Shown here in pieces: positions 42,003-49,986 of a DNA stretch of 52,024 bases. How positions within the stretch are numbered: the stretch's first letter is position 1; every line of letters begins with the position of its first letter. The position numbers and the translations under genes are program-made. The notes below the pieces were generated by a model. The model saw only the letters and a program-made list of their open reading frames with translations. It searched no databases and was not told the DNA's origin. The DNA is from M55B165 sp964423265 (GTDB lineage Bacteria > Actinomycetota > Humimicrobiia > Humimicrobiales > Humimicrobiaceae). The stretch is taken from the NCBI GenBank assembly GCA_964423265.1, contig CAYREF010000009.1, forward strand, positions 1-52,024. The letters are read 5' to 3'.

Positions 42003-44501
42003 TTGGAAAAAGTGAAAAAAGAAGAAATTTATGATTCACAAAAGATTGAAAAGAGATGGACAAATAAGTGGAATAAGGAAGGAATTTTTTCTTTAAAATC
42101 TTCCAAGAATAAGCCTAAATATTATATGCTGGAAATGTTTCCTTATCCTTCCGGGGAACCCCACATGGGGCATGCACGCAATTATACCATTGGAGATGTA
42201 TTAGCCAGGGTTTTTGCACGGAAAGGCTACAATGTCCTTCACCCCATAGGATTTGACGCTTTTGGGCTGCCTGCAGAAAATGCAGCAATTAAGAGCGGAA
42301 TACACCCCAAGGAATGTACTATGGCAAATATTGAGAAGATGCGGGTAGCCTTAAAAAGAATGGGCATGAGCTATGACTTCGAGGATGAAATTATTACTTC
42401 AAATCCTGATTATTATAAGTGGACTCAGTGGCTATTTTTACTTCTATATGAGATGGGGCTTGCAGAAAAGAAAGAAGCTCCTGTTAATTGGTGTAATTCC
42501 TGCCAGACTGTTTTGGCAAATGAGCAGGTGATAGGAGGTAAATGTGAAAGGTGCGATAGCCCGGTGGAAACCAGGGTACTGTCGCAGTGGTTTTTTAAGA
42601 TAACCAAATATGCCCAGAGGCTTTTAGATGACATGGACATGATAAAGGAAGGATGGCCTGAACGAGCCTTAACTATCCAAAGGAATTGGATTGGAAGAAG
42701 TGAAGGGGCAAGGGTTAACTTCAAACTTGATGGCAGCAGCATAGACATACCTGTTTTTACTACTAGGCCTGATACTCTTTACGGGGTTACCTTTTTCATA
42801 CTGGCCCCCGAACATGAGCTTGTAGACAGTATTGTAGATGAGCAGCATAAACAAGAAGTAGGCAGGATAAAGGAAATTATAGCAAAGCAAAGCGATATAG
42901 ACAGGGGTGCTGAGGATACCGAAAAGATAGGCTGCTTTACAGGAAGATATGTCATAAACCCCCTAAATGGTGAGAAAGTGCCGGTATGGATTGCAAATTA
43001 TGTTTTAACTGGTTATGGTACCGGCGCCATAATGGCAGTACCTGCCCATGACAGCAGGGATTTTGAATTTGCTAAAAAATACGGCATTCCGGTAAGAGAG
43101 GTGATTTCACCTGACGGCAAGAAGCATAAAGAACTTAAGGAAGCTTATACCGGAGAAGGGACAATGGTAAATTCAGGGCCTTTTAGCGGGAAAGATTCCA
43201 GGAAAGGGAAAAAAGAAATTACCAGCCACCTTGAAGAGAAAGGCTGGGGCAAGTTTGAGGTAAATTACAGGATAAAGGATTGGCTGATATCAAGGCAGAG
43301 GTATTGGGGTGCCCCTATACCTATCGTGTATTGCCCTAAATGCGGCACGATTCCGGTGCCTGAAGAACAGCTTCCGGTAAGGCTCCCCTATAATGTGGAC
43401 TTTAAGCCCACAGGTCTTTCGCCTTTGTCTTATTCAGAAGAATTTGTAAACACCGTTTGTCCTGTTTGCGGGAGCAAGGCTAAAAGGGAAACAGATACCA
43501 TGGATACTTTTGTGTGCTCTTCCTGGTATTTCTTGCGGTACTGCAGCCCCCATAACAGTAAGGTAGCTTTTGATGAAAAGGAGGCTGGTTATTGGATGCC
43601 AGTAGACCAGTATATTGGGGGTATCGAACATGCAACCATGCACCTTATATATTCCAGGTTTTTCACCAAGGTACTCTATGATGCTAATTTAATAGATTTT
43701 AAAGAACCTTTTACAAAATATTTTCCCCATGGTGTAGTTAATTTGGGGGGAAAGAGAATGTCTAAATCCAGGGGCAATTTAGTCAGCCCCTCAGAAATTT
43801 ATAATACCTATGGCTCAGATACGCTTAGGCTATATATACTTTTTATGGGTCCCGCTGATTCTACAGTAGATTGGAGCGATGAAGGAGTAGAAGGGGCAAA
43901 TAGGTTTTTAGGCAGGGTATGGAGGCTTGTACTGGGCAATATAGAGTTAATGGATTTAAGCAGCGGTATAAAAGCGGAAGAAGTATTAAAAAACCAGCAG
44001 CTTAAAGGGGTGGAGAAAGAGGCTTTTAGGAAGCTCCACCAGACTATAGAAAAGGTTACAGAAGATATACTAGAAAGGTTTAATTTTAATACAGCAATAA
44101 GCTCGATTATGGAGCTTGTAAACCTTATGTATAAGCATGAAGGAAAGATAAAAGACAGGTTGCTGGTAAAAGAGCTTACTGAAAAGCTTTTAATACTGCT
44201 TTCCCCAATTGCTCCCTTTATAACGGAGGAACTTTGGTCTAAGATGGAAAAAAGGGGGAGCATCCACAAAACTCCATGGCCTGAATCTGATGCAGAGATT
44301 GCCAGAGAAGAAACCATAACTATAGTTTTCCAGGTTAACGGAAAGCTAAGGGATAAGAAAGATCTGCCCGTTGGATTGACTGATGAAGAAGTAAAACAGC
44401 ATGCCCTTTCTTCTGAAAGAATACAAAAATTCATAGAAGGAAAGAAAATTGTAAAAAGTATAGTGGTGCCTAATAAATTAGTTAATTTTGTGGCCAAATA
44501 A
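42003..44501 (+). CDS. leuS: Leucine-tRNA ligase
   Basis: An 832-residue bacterial class I synthetase. MFPYPSGEPHMGHARNY holds the HIGH motif. Zinc-type pairs are CNSC/CERC and CPKC/CPVC. A CP1 editing domain carries TRPDTLYG and MAVPAHDSRD, and KMSKS reads KRMSKSRGN. TTG 42003 is chosen because AAGGAG (41992-41997) is 5 bp upstream; ATG 41979 lies inside rsfS. The 3' end overlaps the convergent kinase gene by 24 bp. Confidence 0.96.
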   Translation: MEKVKKEEIYDSQKIEKRWTNKWNKEGIFSLKSSKNKPKYYMLEMFPYPSGEPHMGHARNYTIGDVLARVFARKGYNVLHPIGFDAFGLPAENAAIKSGIHPKECTMANIEKMRVALKRMGMSYDFEDEIITSNPDYYKWTQWLFLLLYEMGLAEKKEAPVNWCNSCQTVLANEQVIGGKCERCDSPVETRVLSQWFFKITKYAQRLLDDMDMIKEGWPERALTIQRNWIGRSEGARVNFKLDGSSIDIPVFTTRPDTLYGVTFFILAPEHELVDSIVDEQHKQEVGRIKEIIAKQSDIDRGAEDTEKIGCFTGRYVINPLNGEKVPVWIANYVLTGYGTGAIMAVPAHDSRDFEFAKKYGIPVREVISPDGKKHKELKEAYTGEGTMVNSGPFSGKDSRKGKKEITSHLEEKGWGKFEVNYRIKDWLISRQRYWGAPIPIVYCPKCGTIPVPEEQLPVRLPYNVDFKPTGLSPLSYSEEFVNTVCPVCGSKAKRETDTMDTFVCSSWYFLRYCSPHNSKVAFDEKEAGYWMPVDQYIGGIEHATMHLIYSRFFTKVLYDANLIDFKEPFTKYFPHGVVNLGGKRMSKSRGNLVSPSEIYNTYGSDTLRLYILFMGPADSTVDWSDEGVEGANRFLGRVWRLVLGNIELMDLSSGIKAEEVLKNQQLKGVEKEAFRKLHQTIEKVTEDILERFNFNTAISSIMELVNLMYKHEGKIKDRLLVKELTEKLLILLSPIAPFITEELWSKMEKRGSIHKTPWPESDAEIAREETITIVFQVNGKLRDKKDLPVGLTDEEVKQHALSSERIQKFIEGKKIVKSIVVPNKLVNFVAK

Positions 44502-45680
44502 GCCGAATATTGTATTTAAAACCACGTGCTCTTCGTCAGTTTGCACTCTAATTATTTTAGCCTTGGAACCCTTAGCAGAAATCAGGGTTTGGTTAGAATT
44601 GTTTTTGTTCTGGTCAATGCGGATATTAAAATAGTCAAGATATTTTGATATTTTCTCCCTTAGCATGGATGAATTTTCGCCAATTCCTCCTGAAAATGCA
44701 ATTACATCAATGCCTTTCAGCAATCCTATATATGAGAGTACATATTTTGCAACTGAATAACAAAAAACATCAAGCGCGAGGTTAGCCCTCTTATTTCCCT
44801 TTCTGGATGCATCTACTATTTCAGCCACATCCGCGCTAAGGCCGGATATGCCTTTCATACCGCTGTTATTGTTTAACATTTCTTCTAATTCTTCCAAACT
44901 GAATATCTTATTTTTCAAAAGGTAAACAAGCACATAGGGGTCAAAATCACCGGGCCTTGAGGCCATCACCGTGCCGGATTGGGGTGTAAACCCGCTGCTG
45001 ACCTCAAAGCTTTTACTGTCTTTAAATGCAGCTACGCTTGAGCCACCGCCAAGGTGGCATGATATCATTTTAAATTTCTCTGACTTTATAAGCTCTTGCG
45101 CTTTAATCAGGGAGTAACTGTGAGCTGCACTATGAAAGCCATAGTTTAATATTTCATGCTTTTCTATCCATTCGTAAGGGAGGGCATAGGTTCTTTTACA
45201 TGGTTCCAGGTCTTTGTGTAATATGGTTTCAAAATAATAATAGTTTTTAATTTCAGGAAATTTATTTAAAAATAATTTAGTGATATTTATAAAATTGGGA
45301 TTATGGCTAGGGGCAAACTGGTTATACTTTTCCAGGCTAGCAATGTTTTCTTCTGTCACTATTACCGGTTCATAATACTTATTTCCCCCATGGGCAATCT
45401 TGTAGACGAAATAGTCAATTTCTGCTGATTTGTTTATCAGGCCGTTTTCTTTAAGTAGCTGAAGTAGCTTTTTTATTGAATCTAGGGCAGCTTCATTAAT
45501 GTTTTTATAAGATTTTTTTTGCTTGGTTGTTTTATCCTTGAATTTAATTTTCTGGGTAGTGTTTTTAGTGCCAATATTTGCCACGTCGCCAGAAAAGATT
45601 TCATGTATTTCTTTTTTGCTTAATTTAAAATACCTGTATTTAAAGCTAGTACTACCGCAGTTTATGGATATAATTTTCAT
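44478..45680 (-). CDS. Divergent acetate kinase-family protein
   Basis: A 400-residue ASKHA-fold acyl kinase. N-terminal ISINCGSTSFKY, FAPSHNP (H126), NYGFHSAAHSY (H183), CHLGGGSSVAA, SRPGD (R242) and VQTDEEHV align with acetate kinase. Two residues central to catalysis in characterised acetate kinases are changed: the Arg of RxxHGG is K94, and the Asp of FDTAFH is E151. It may act on another carboxylate or have reduced activity. No phosphotransacetylase gene is nearby. It is divergent from an alcohol and an aldehyde dehydrogenase, with a shared promoter region, and convergent with leuS. Confidence 0.8.
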   Translation of the reverse strand: MKIISINCGSTSFKYRYFKLSKKEIHEIFSGDVANIGTKNTTQKIKFKDKTTKQKKSYKNINEAALDSIKKLLQLLKENGLINKSAEIDYFVYKIAHGGNKYYEPVIVTEENIASLEKYNQFAPSHNPNFINITKLFLNKFPEIKNYYYFETILHKDLEPCKRTYALPYEWIEKHEILNYGFHSAAHSYSLIKAQELIKSEKFKMISCHLGGGSSVAAFKDSKSFEVSSGFTPQSGTVMASRPGDFDPYVLVYLLKNKIFSLEELEEMLNNNSGMKGISGLSADVAEIVDASRKGNKRANLALDVFCYSVAKYVLSYIGLLKGIDVIAFSGGIGENSSMLREKISKYLDYFNIRIDQNKNNSNQTLISAKGSKAKIIRVQTDEEHVVLNTIFGLFGHKIN

Positions 45681-45704
45681 TGTAAATCTTTTTCTTTATA
45701 AGTA

Positions 45705-45734
45705 ATGACATAATAACAATATTTGTGCTATAAT
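45705..45734 (+). promoter_or_regulatory. Promoter of the alcohol/aldehyde dehydrogenase operon
   Basis: ATGACA (45705-45710), an 18-bp spacer and consensus TATAAT (45729-45734), with AAGGAGAAG ahead of the ATG at 45768. The 11-mer ATAACAATATT (45713-45723) lies in the spacer. Confidence 0.6.
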
Positions 45735-45738
45735 ACAA
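45710..45738 (-). promoter_or_regulatory. Divergent promoter of the acetate kinase-like gene
   Basis: On the minus strand TTGTAT (plus 45733-45738), a 17-bp spacer and TATTAT (45710-45715). It overlaps the opposite promoter almost completely, so one bound regulator could block both. Confidence 0.45.
45713..45723. promoter_or_regulatory. Candidate GntR operator
   Basis: The 11-mer ATAACAATATT recurs in reverse complement at 49196-49206, between the gntR promoter and its start codon. Its right part belongs to the short dyad ACAA-TAT-TTGT (45716-45726). Confidence 0.45.
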
Positions 45739-45767
45739 AAGATTTTTTAATTTTTTAAGGAGAAGCT

Positions 45768-46931
45768 ATGTATGCAAATTGGCAGCTCAAACTTCCCTCT
45801 AAGATAATTTTTGGCTCTGAAAGCTTTAATCAAATTAGCTCAGTATTGAAGCCAAATTATAAAAAGGCCTTAATTGTAACTGACAAGGTGATAGAAAAAC
45901 TGGGAATAATAGATAACCTGGTAGAATTGCTTGGTAGAAACCATATTGAACATAAGGTATTTGATGCAGTAGAAGGAGAGCCTACAGATAATTATGTTGA
46001 AGAAGGCTTGAATGTTTTTAAAGAAAGTGGTTGCCGCTTTATAATAGCCATAGGGGGTGGAAGTCCGATTGACACAGCCAAGGCTATTTCTGCAATGTCG
46101 GCCAATCCAGGTAAAATTAGCGATTACCAGGGCCTGGGAAAAGTAGAAAACAAGGGATGCCCTTTAATTGTTTTACCCACCACTGCTGGAACCGGAAGTG
46201 AAGTTACTCCTTTTACCATAATAACGGATACCAAAACCGGGGTAAAAATGCTTATAGGGTCTCCAAATATTATACCGGACATTGCAATTGTTGACCCTAA
46301 ACTTACCCTTTCATGCCCGAAAAATCTGACCGCAGCAGTGGGGATTGATGCTTTAACCCATGCAATTGAAGCCTATGTTTCGGTAAAGGCCAGCAGTATT
46401 ACCGATATGTTTGCAATTTCAGCTATTGAACTGATATCTCAAAATTTAAGGAAAGCCTGGGCCAATGGTTCAAACCTTGAGGCCAGGTCTAAGGTAATGG
46501 AAGGAGCGCTGAAAGCCGGTATTGCTTTTGGTAATTCGTCTGTTGCCCTGGTCCATGGAATGTCCAGGCCGGTTGGAGCTTATTTCCATGTTGCCCATGG
46601 GGTATCAAATGCTGCATTGCTGTCAGCTGTTATGGAGTTTAGTTATATAGGGAATGTAGAAAAATTTGGCAGAATTGCAATTGCCATGGGTGAAAAGAGA
46701 GAGAGTAGTTCTAAAATCAAGCTGGCTGAACTGGCAGTATCATCTGTAAGAAGGCTTATAAGCGATATAAGGATACCTAGTTTAAAGGAATTGGGCATAA
46801 ACAAGGAAGAATTAAAAGAGATGGCCCCTACTATGGCCGGTGATGCCATAGATTCAGGAAGTCCTGCAAATAACCCCCGCACTGCAAGCGGGGAAGAAAT
46901 AATTGCACTTTATATGAAATCCTATGAGTAA
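45768..46931 (+). CDS. Iron-containing alcohol dehydrogenase (DhaT/FucO-like)
   Basis: A 387-residue group III enzyme with LPSKIIFGSESF, the nucleotide motif GGGSPIDTAKA, TTAGTGSEVTPF, GIDALTHAIEAYV and VHGMSRPVGAYFHVAHGVSNA. The last two carry the metal-binding Asp and His residues. It probably interconverts a primary alcohol or diol with its aldehyde using NAD(H). It is 17 bp upstream of the aldehyde dehydrogenase, so the pair likely shares an aldehyde intermediate. The substrate is undetermined; 1,3-propanediol, lactaldehyde and sulfoacetaldehyde reductases all belong to this family. Confidence 0.9.
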   Translation: MYANWQLKLPSKIIFGSESFNQISSVLKPNYKKALIVTDKVIEKLGIIDNLVELLGRNHIEHKVFDAVEGEPTDNYVEEGLNVFKESGCRFIIAIGGGSPIDTAKAISAMSANPGKISDYQGLGKVENKGCPLIVLPTTAGTGSEVTPFTIITDTKTGVKMLIGSPNIIPDIAIVDPKLTLSCPKNLTAAVGIDALTHAIEAYVSVKASSITDMFAISAIELISQNLRKAWANGSNLEARSKVMEGALKAGIAFGNSSVALVHGMSRPVGAYFHVAHGVSNAALLSAVMEFSYIGNVEKFGRIAIAMGEKRESSSKIKLAELAVSSVRRLISDIRIPSLKELGINKEELKEMAPTMAGDAIDSGSPANNPRTASGEEIIALYMKSYE

Positions 46932-46948
46932 ATAAAAGAAAGGTAAAA

Positions 46949-48421
46949 ATGGCTGAAAAACTTAAAAACTATATTAATGGAAAATGGGTAGAACCTAAAA
47001 CTGATAATTACCTGGATGTGGTAAATCCTTCAACTGCTAAAGTAATAAACAAGGTACCTTTATCAAAAGCAGCAGATGTAGGACTGGCAACAATTTCTGC
47101 AGGGGAGGCATTTAAATCATGGTCGGCTACCCCTGTTTCCAAAAGAAGTGAATATTTTTTTAAATTAAGAGACCTGGTGGCAGAAAATGAGAAAAAGCTA
47201 ACCAGGATAATATGTGAGGAGAATGGTAAATCCATCCCTGACGCACTGGCTGAAATAAAAAGAATGAGGCAAAATATTGAGGTAGCCTGTGGGATGCCCA
47301 TGCTTATGAAAGGGGAAAAACTTACCGAAGTTGCGGCAGGCATTGATACAGAATCAATAAAATTGCCCATGGGTATTTTTGCTATGATTGCACCCTTTAA
47401 TTTTCCGGCGATGGTCCCTTTTTGGTTTTTACCTTATGCTGTTGCGGCTGGGAATACATATATATTAAAGCCTTCAGAGCAAGTTCCCAATACCCAGAAA
47501 TTTATATTTCAGCTGATTGATGAGGCAGGATTTCCTCCCGGGGTTATAAATTTGGTAAATGGAGACGGGGAGGTAGCTGAAGCACTAATAGAGCATCCGG
47601 ACATAAAGGGAATATCTTTTGTGGGGTCTACCAATAGAGCCCACAAAGTCCTACAAGACTGCGCAAAACATTCCAAGAGATGCCAGTCTATGGGAGGGGC
47701 TAAAAATTACCTGGTAGTTATGCCTGATGCAAACCTAAAAGAAGCTGTAAGGAATATGCTTACCTCATGTTTTGGCTGCTCGGGCCAAAGGTGCATGGCT
47801 GCCTCAGTAATTGCTTGTGTGGGAAAAGATACTTACAAAAGGACCAGGGAAGCCTTTGTTGAAGCTGCAGATAAATTAATTGTTGGCGATCCCCTTGACC
47901 CTAGATACAAGGATGAAGAAGTGCTTATGGGCCCTATTATATCAAGCCAGGCAAAGCAAAGGATACTAAAAGCAGTAAAGGATGCTAAAAAAGAAGGTTG
48001 TAGCATCCTTTTGGATAAATCTGGTATAAAGATTAATGGAAGGGAAGATGGCTTCTTTTTAGGTCCTGTAGTCCTGGGAAATGTAGGGGCAGGTTCAAAA
48101 ACAGAAAGGACAGAAATCTTTGGCCCAGTAGTATCCATGATGGAAGTAGGGTCATTGGATAAAGTATTGAGTTACCTTGAGGATAACCCTTACGGCAATG
48201 GCGCTTCGATTTATACCCAGAATGGAAACTGGGCAAGGGAATTTGAACTAAGGGCCCAGTGTGGAATGATTGGGATCAACCTGGGTGTGCCTGCCCCGGT
48301 GGCTTATTTTCCTTTTGGGGGAATGAAGGAATCCCAACTTTCAGACATTAAAGCGCAAGCGGGAAGGGTAGTTGGTTTCTTTACTGAAGAAAAGATGGTG
48401 ACCAGAAGATTTTTTGACTAA
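46949..48421 (+). CDS. Methylmalonate-semialdehyde dehydrogenase-type aldehyde dehydrogenase
   Basis: A 490-residue ALDH-superfamily enzyme close to MmsA/IolA. The motifs are YINGKWVEP at the start, IAPFNFPAMVPFW, SFVGSTNRAHKV, QSMGGAKNYLVVMPDAN and the catalytic C282 in GCSGQRCMA. The general-base Glu of hydrolytic ALDHs is absent from the LELGG-equivalent position (SMGGAKN), as in CoA-acylating MMSDHs. It may therefore form an acyl-CoA. AAAGG precedes the ATG. Its stop overlaps the convergent gntR stop by 4 bp. Confidence 0.88.
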   Translation: MAEKLKNYINGKWVEPKTDNYLDVVNPSTAKVINKVPLSKAADVGLATISAGEAFKSWSATPVSKRSEYFFKLRDLVAENEKKLTRIICEENGKSIPDALAEIKRMRQNIEVACGMPMLMKGEKLTEVAAGIDTESIKLPMGIFAMIAPFNFPAMVPFWFLPYAVAAGNTYILKPSEQVPNTQKFIFQLIDEAGFPPGVINLVNGDGEVAEALIEHPDIKGISFVGSTNRAHKVLQDCAKHSKRCQSMGGAKNYLVVMPDANLKEAVRNMLTSCFGCSGQRCMAASVIACVGKDTYKRTREAFVEAADKLIVGDPLDPRYKDEEVLMGPIISSQAKQRILKAVKDAKKEGCSILLDKSGIKINGREDGFFLGPVVLGNVGAGSKTERTEIFGPVVSMMEVGSLDKVLSYLEDNPYGNGASIYTQNGNWAREFELRAQCGMIGINLGVPAPVAYFPFGGMKESQLSDIKAQAGRVVGFFTEEKMVTRRFFD

Positions 48422-49179
48422 GTTTCAAAAACAAATTTGCTTTTTGAGCTGTTAAAATATTCTTCAAAGTAAACATAGCGTTCAGCAGAATTATGGATAA
48501 ACTTCCAGAAGGTTTGAAGGTAATGGATTACTTTTTTATCATTTTTCCCTATTTGTAGAAGCTTAATTATTTCTTTGTCTGGAATATCTGGTTCAAGTAT
48601 CCTTTTTTTGCTGATTATATTTATTTTAAAAATGTCCTCTACTAGTTTGGTAAAAGATACATCAACAAGTTTCATGCCATTTATTTTTTTAAATATATCA
48701 TTTGGAAGATAAGCTTCGGTTAAATATAGGGGCTCGCTATAAGCAAATATAAGTCTCTTTATATACATAACTTTTATATCTCTAGCAATATTTAAATTTC
48801 CCCGGATCCTACTGGAGGGAGTAATTATCTTTTTTTCCAATATTTTGGTTTTAGTGTCAACACCTTTTTCTTTTAGCTCATCTACAATGGAAGAAACTTT
48901 CTGTAAGGCTTTTGATTCGGCAATGCTTTTTTTGGTTATAAAGGTCCCCTGTCCCCTTCCCCTGGATATGAATCCGCTTAATTTCAATTCCCTTAAAGCT
49001 TCCCTGACCGTTGTTCTGCTTACATTAAACTTTTCACATAGTTCCAGTTCATTAGGTATTTGCTCGCCATCTTTTAGCTGGTTTCTCTTTATCTTGTCTA
49101 GGAGATAAGTATAAACCTGATGATAATAGGGGACTTTACTACTTTTGTCTAAGATGAATTCACTGAATATGTTTTTCAT
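48418..49179 (-). CDS. GntR-family regulator, HutC subgroup (UTRA domain)
   Basis: A 253-residue transcription factor. The N-terminal winged helix (about 15-78) shows VPYYHQVYTYLLDKIKRNQL, NELELCEKFNVSRTTVREALREL and GRGQGTFI. The C-terminal UTRA ligand-binding domain (about 90-245) contains RLIFAYSEPLYLTEAYLP. Effectors of this group are typically small sugar-phosphates or organic acids. It lies convergent to the dehydrogenase operon. A shared 11-mer suggests that it regulates that operon, the kinase and itself. Confidence 0.9.
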   Translation of the reverse strand: MKNIFSEFILDKSSKVPYYHQVYTYLLDKIKRNQLKDGEQIPNELELCEKFNVSRTTVREALRELKLSGFISRGRGQGTFITKKSIAESKALQKVSSIVDELKEKGVDTKTKILEKKIITPSSRIRGNLNIARDIKVMYIKRLIFAYSEPLYLTEAYLPNDIFKKINGMKLVDVSFTKLVEDIFKINIISKKRILEPDIPDKEIIKLLQIGKNDKKVIHYLQTFWKFIHNSAERYVYFEEYFNSSKSKFVFET

Positions 49180-49195
49180 TTAATCTTACAATAAT

Positions 49196-49206
49196 AATAT
49201 TGTTAT
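49196..49206. promoter_or_regulatory. Candidate autoregulatory GntR operator
   Basis: AATATTGTTAT, the exact reverse complement of the 11-mer at 45713-45723, 17 bp upstream of the gntR start and downstream of its predicted promoter. Confidence 0.45.
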
Positions 49207-49219
49207 AATTAATACTAGC

Positions 49220-49247
49220 ATTATATATTTTTTATACTTATTTTCAA
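49220..49247 (-). promoter_or_regulatory. Predicted gntR promoter
   Basis: On the minus strand TTGAAA (plus 49242-49247), a 16-bp spacer and consensus TATAAT (49220-49225). Transcription would start near 49213, just ahead of the candidate operator. Confidence 0.55.
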
Positions 49248-49258
49248 AGGAAAATCAG

Positions 49259-49780
49259 TTATTTGTTATAAGCTTTTAGCAATTCTATGGTAGCCTTGCA
49301 AAATGCGGGCAGGTCTGCAGGCTTTCTAGAAGTAACTATATTTCCGTCAGCCACAACTTCCTTATCAATATATTTACCACCAGCATTTGAAAGGTCTGTA
49401 GCTATTGCAATATAACCTGTTACCTGTTTATCCTTTATTATATCTGCTTCTGCTAGCATCCAGCCGCCATGGCATATGGCAGATATGACTTTGCAATCTT
49501 CTGATGCCTTTTTTACTATTTCTACCATGTCCTTATTTGCCCTCATCTTATCGGGAGCATAACCACCGGGTATAATTATCCCTAAGACTTCATCCATATT
49601 GACTTCCTTCGGGGAAACATCTGCTTTTAACGGAAACCCGAATTTACCTTTATACTCCCTGCCTTTCTCTGGGCCAACTGTAATTACCTCATAGCCTTCT
49701 TCTGCGAGCCTGTAATAAGGGTAAATTACTTCCTCGTCCCTGAACTGCTCTTCCAGCAGCAGTAAAATTTTACCTTTCAT
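49259..49780 (-). CDS. DJ-1/PfpI-family protein
   Basis: A 173-residue flavodoxin-like protein with the nucleophile elbow SAICHGGWML and an N-terminal Glu in LEEQFRDEE. Both are typical of PfpI/YhbO-type proteins, described variously as glyoxalase-like, deglycase or protease-like. ATG 49780 is used because AAAGGAGG lies just upstream. It is 80 bp from gntR on the same strand and may belong to the aldehyde-related module. The 206 bp upstream (49781-49986) hold nothing I can support. Confidence 0.88.
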   Translation of the reverse strand: MKGKILLLLEEQFRDEEVIYPYYRLAEEGYEVITVGPEKGREYKGKFGFPLKADVSPKEVNMDEVLGIIIPGGYAPDKMRANKDMVEIVKKASEDCKVISAICHGGWMLAEADIIKDKQVTGYIAIATDLSNAGGKYIDKEVVADGNIVTSRKPADLPAFCKATIELLKAYNK

Positions 49781-49986
49781 GTTTTGCCTCCTTTCAATTT
49801 TATTATTCATAATTTTTGCCTGTTAATCAAGTAAGAGTAAATTAAGTTTTCCTTTGGGAAGCTAAGCAACTTGGGATAAGGGGAATGCGGAGAAGGTAGT
49901 GTATTTGTATGAGGATTTGAAGGAAATGTAGAAAATAAATAGAAATGGAGCCAAATGTTTATTTTTTAAAAGGCAATTACTATGGA

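Noticed and set aside
10083..44501. T-box leaders before valS or leuS
   Set aside because: Both genes start within a few bases of, or inside, the preceding gene's end, leaving no room for a T-box leader.
45768..48421. Assignment of the dehydrogenase pair to taurine/isethionate or sulfoquinovose metabolism with the TSUP exporter
   Set aside because: The exporter is about 16 kb away, no sulfonate-specific lyase or transaminase is present, and the enzyme families are too broad to fix the substrate.
49880..49935. A short open frame ending NAEKVVYLYEDLKEM that looked like a transposase tail
   Set aside because: Only about 20 codons are open before an upstream stop, and there are no inverted repeats or target duplications nearby. 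It is too short to support a mobile-element call.
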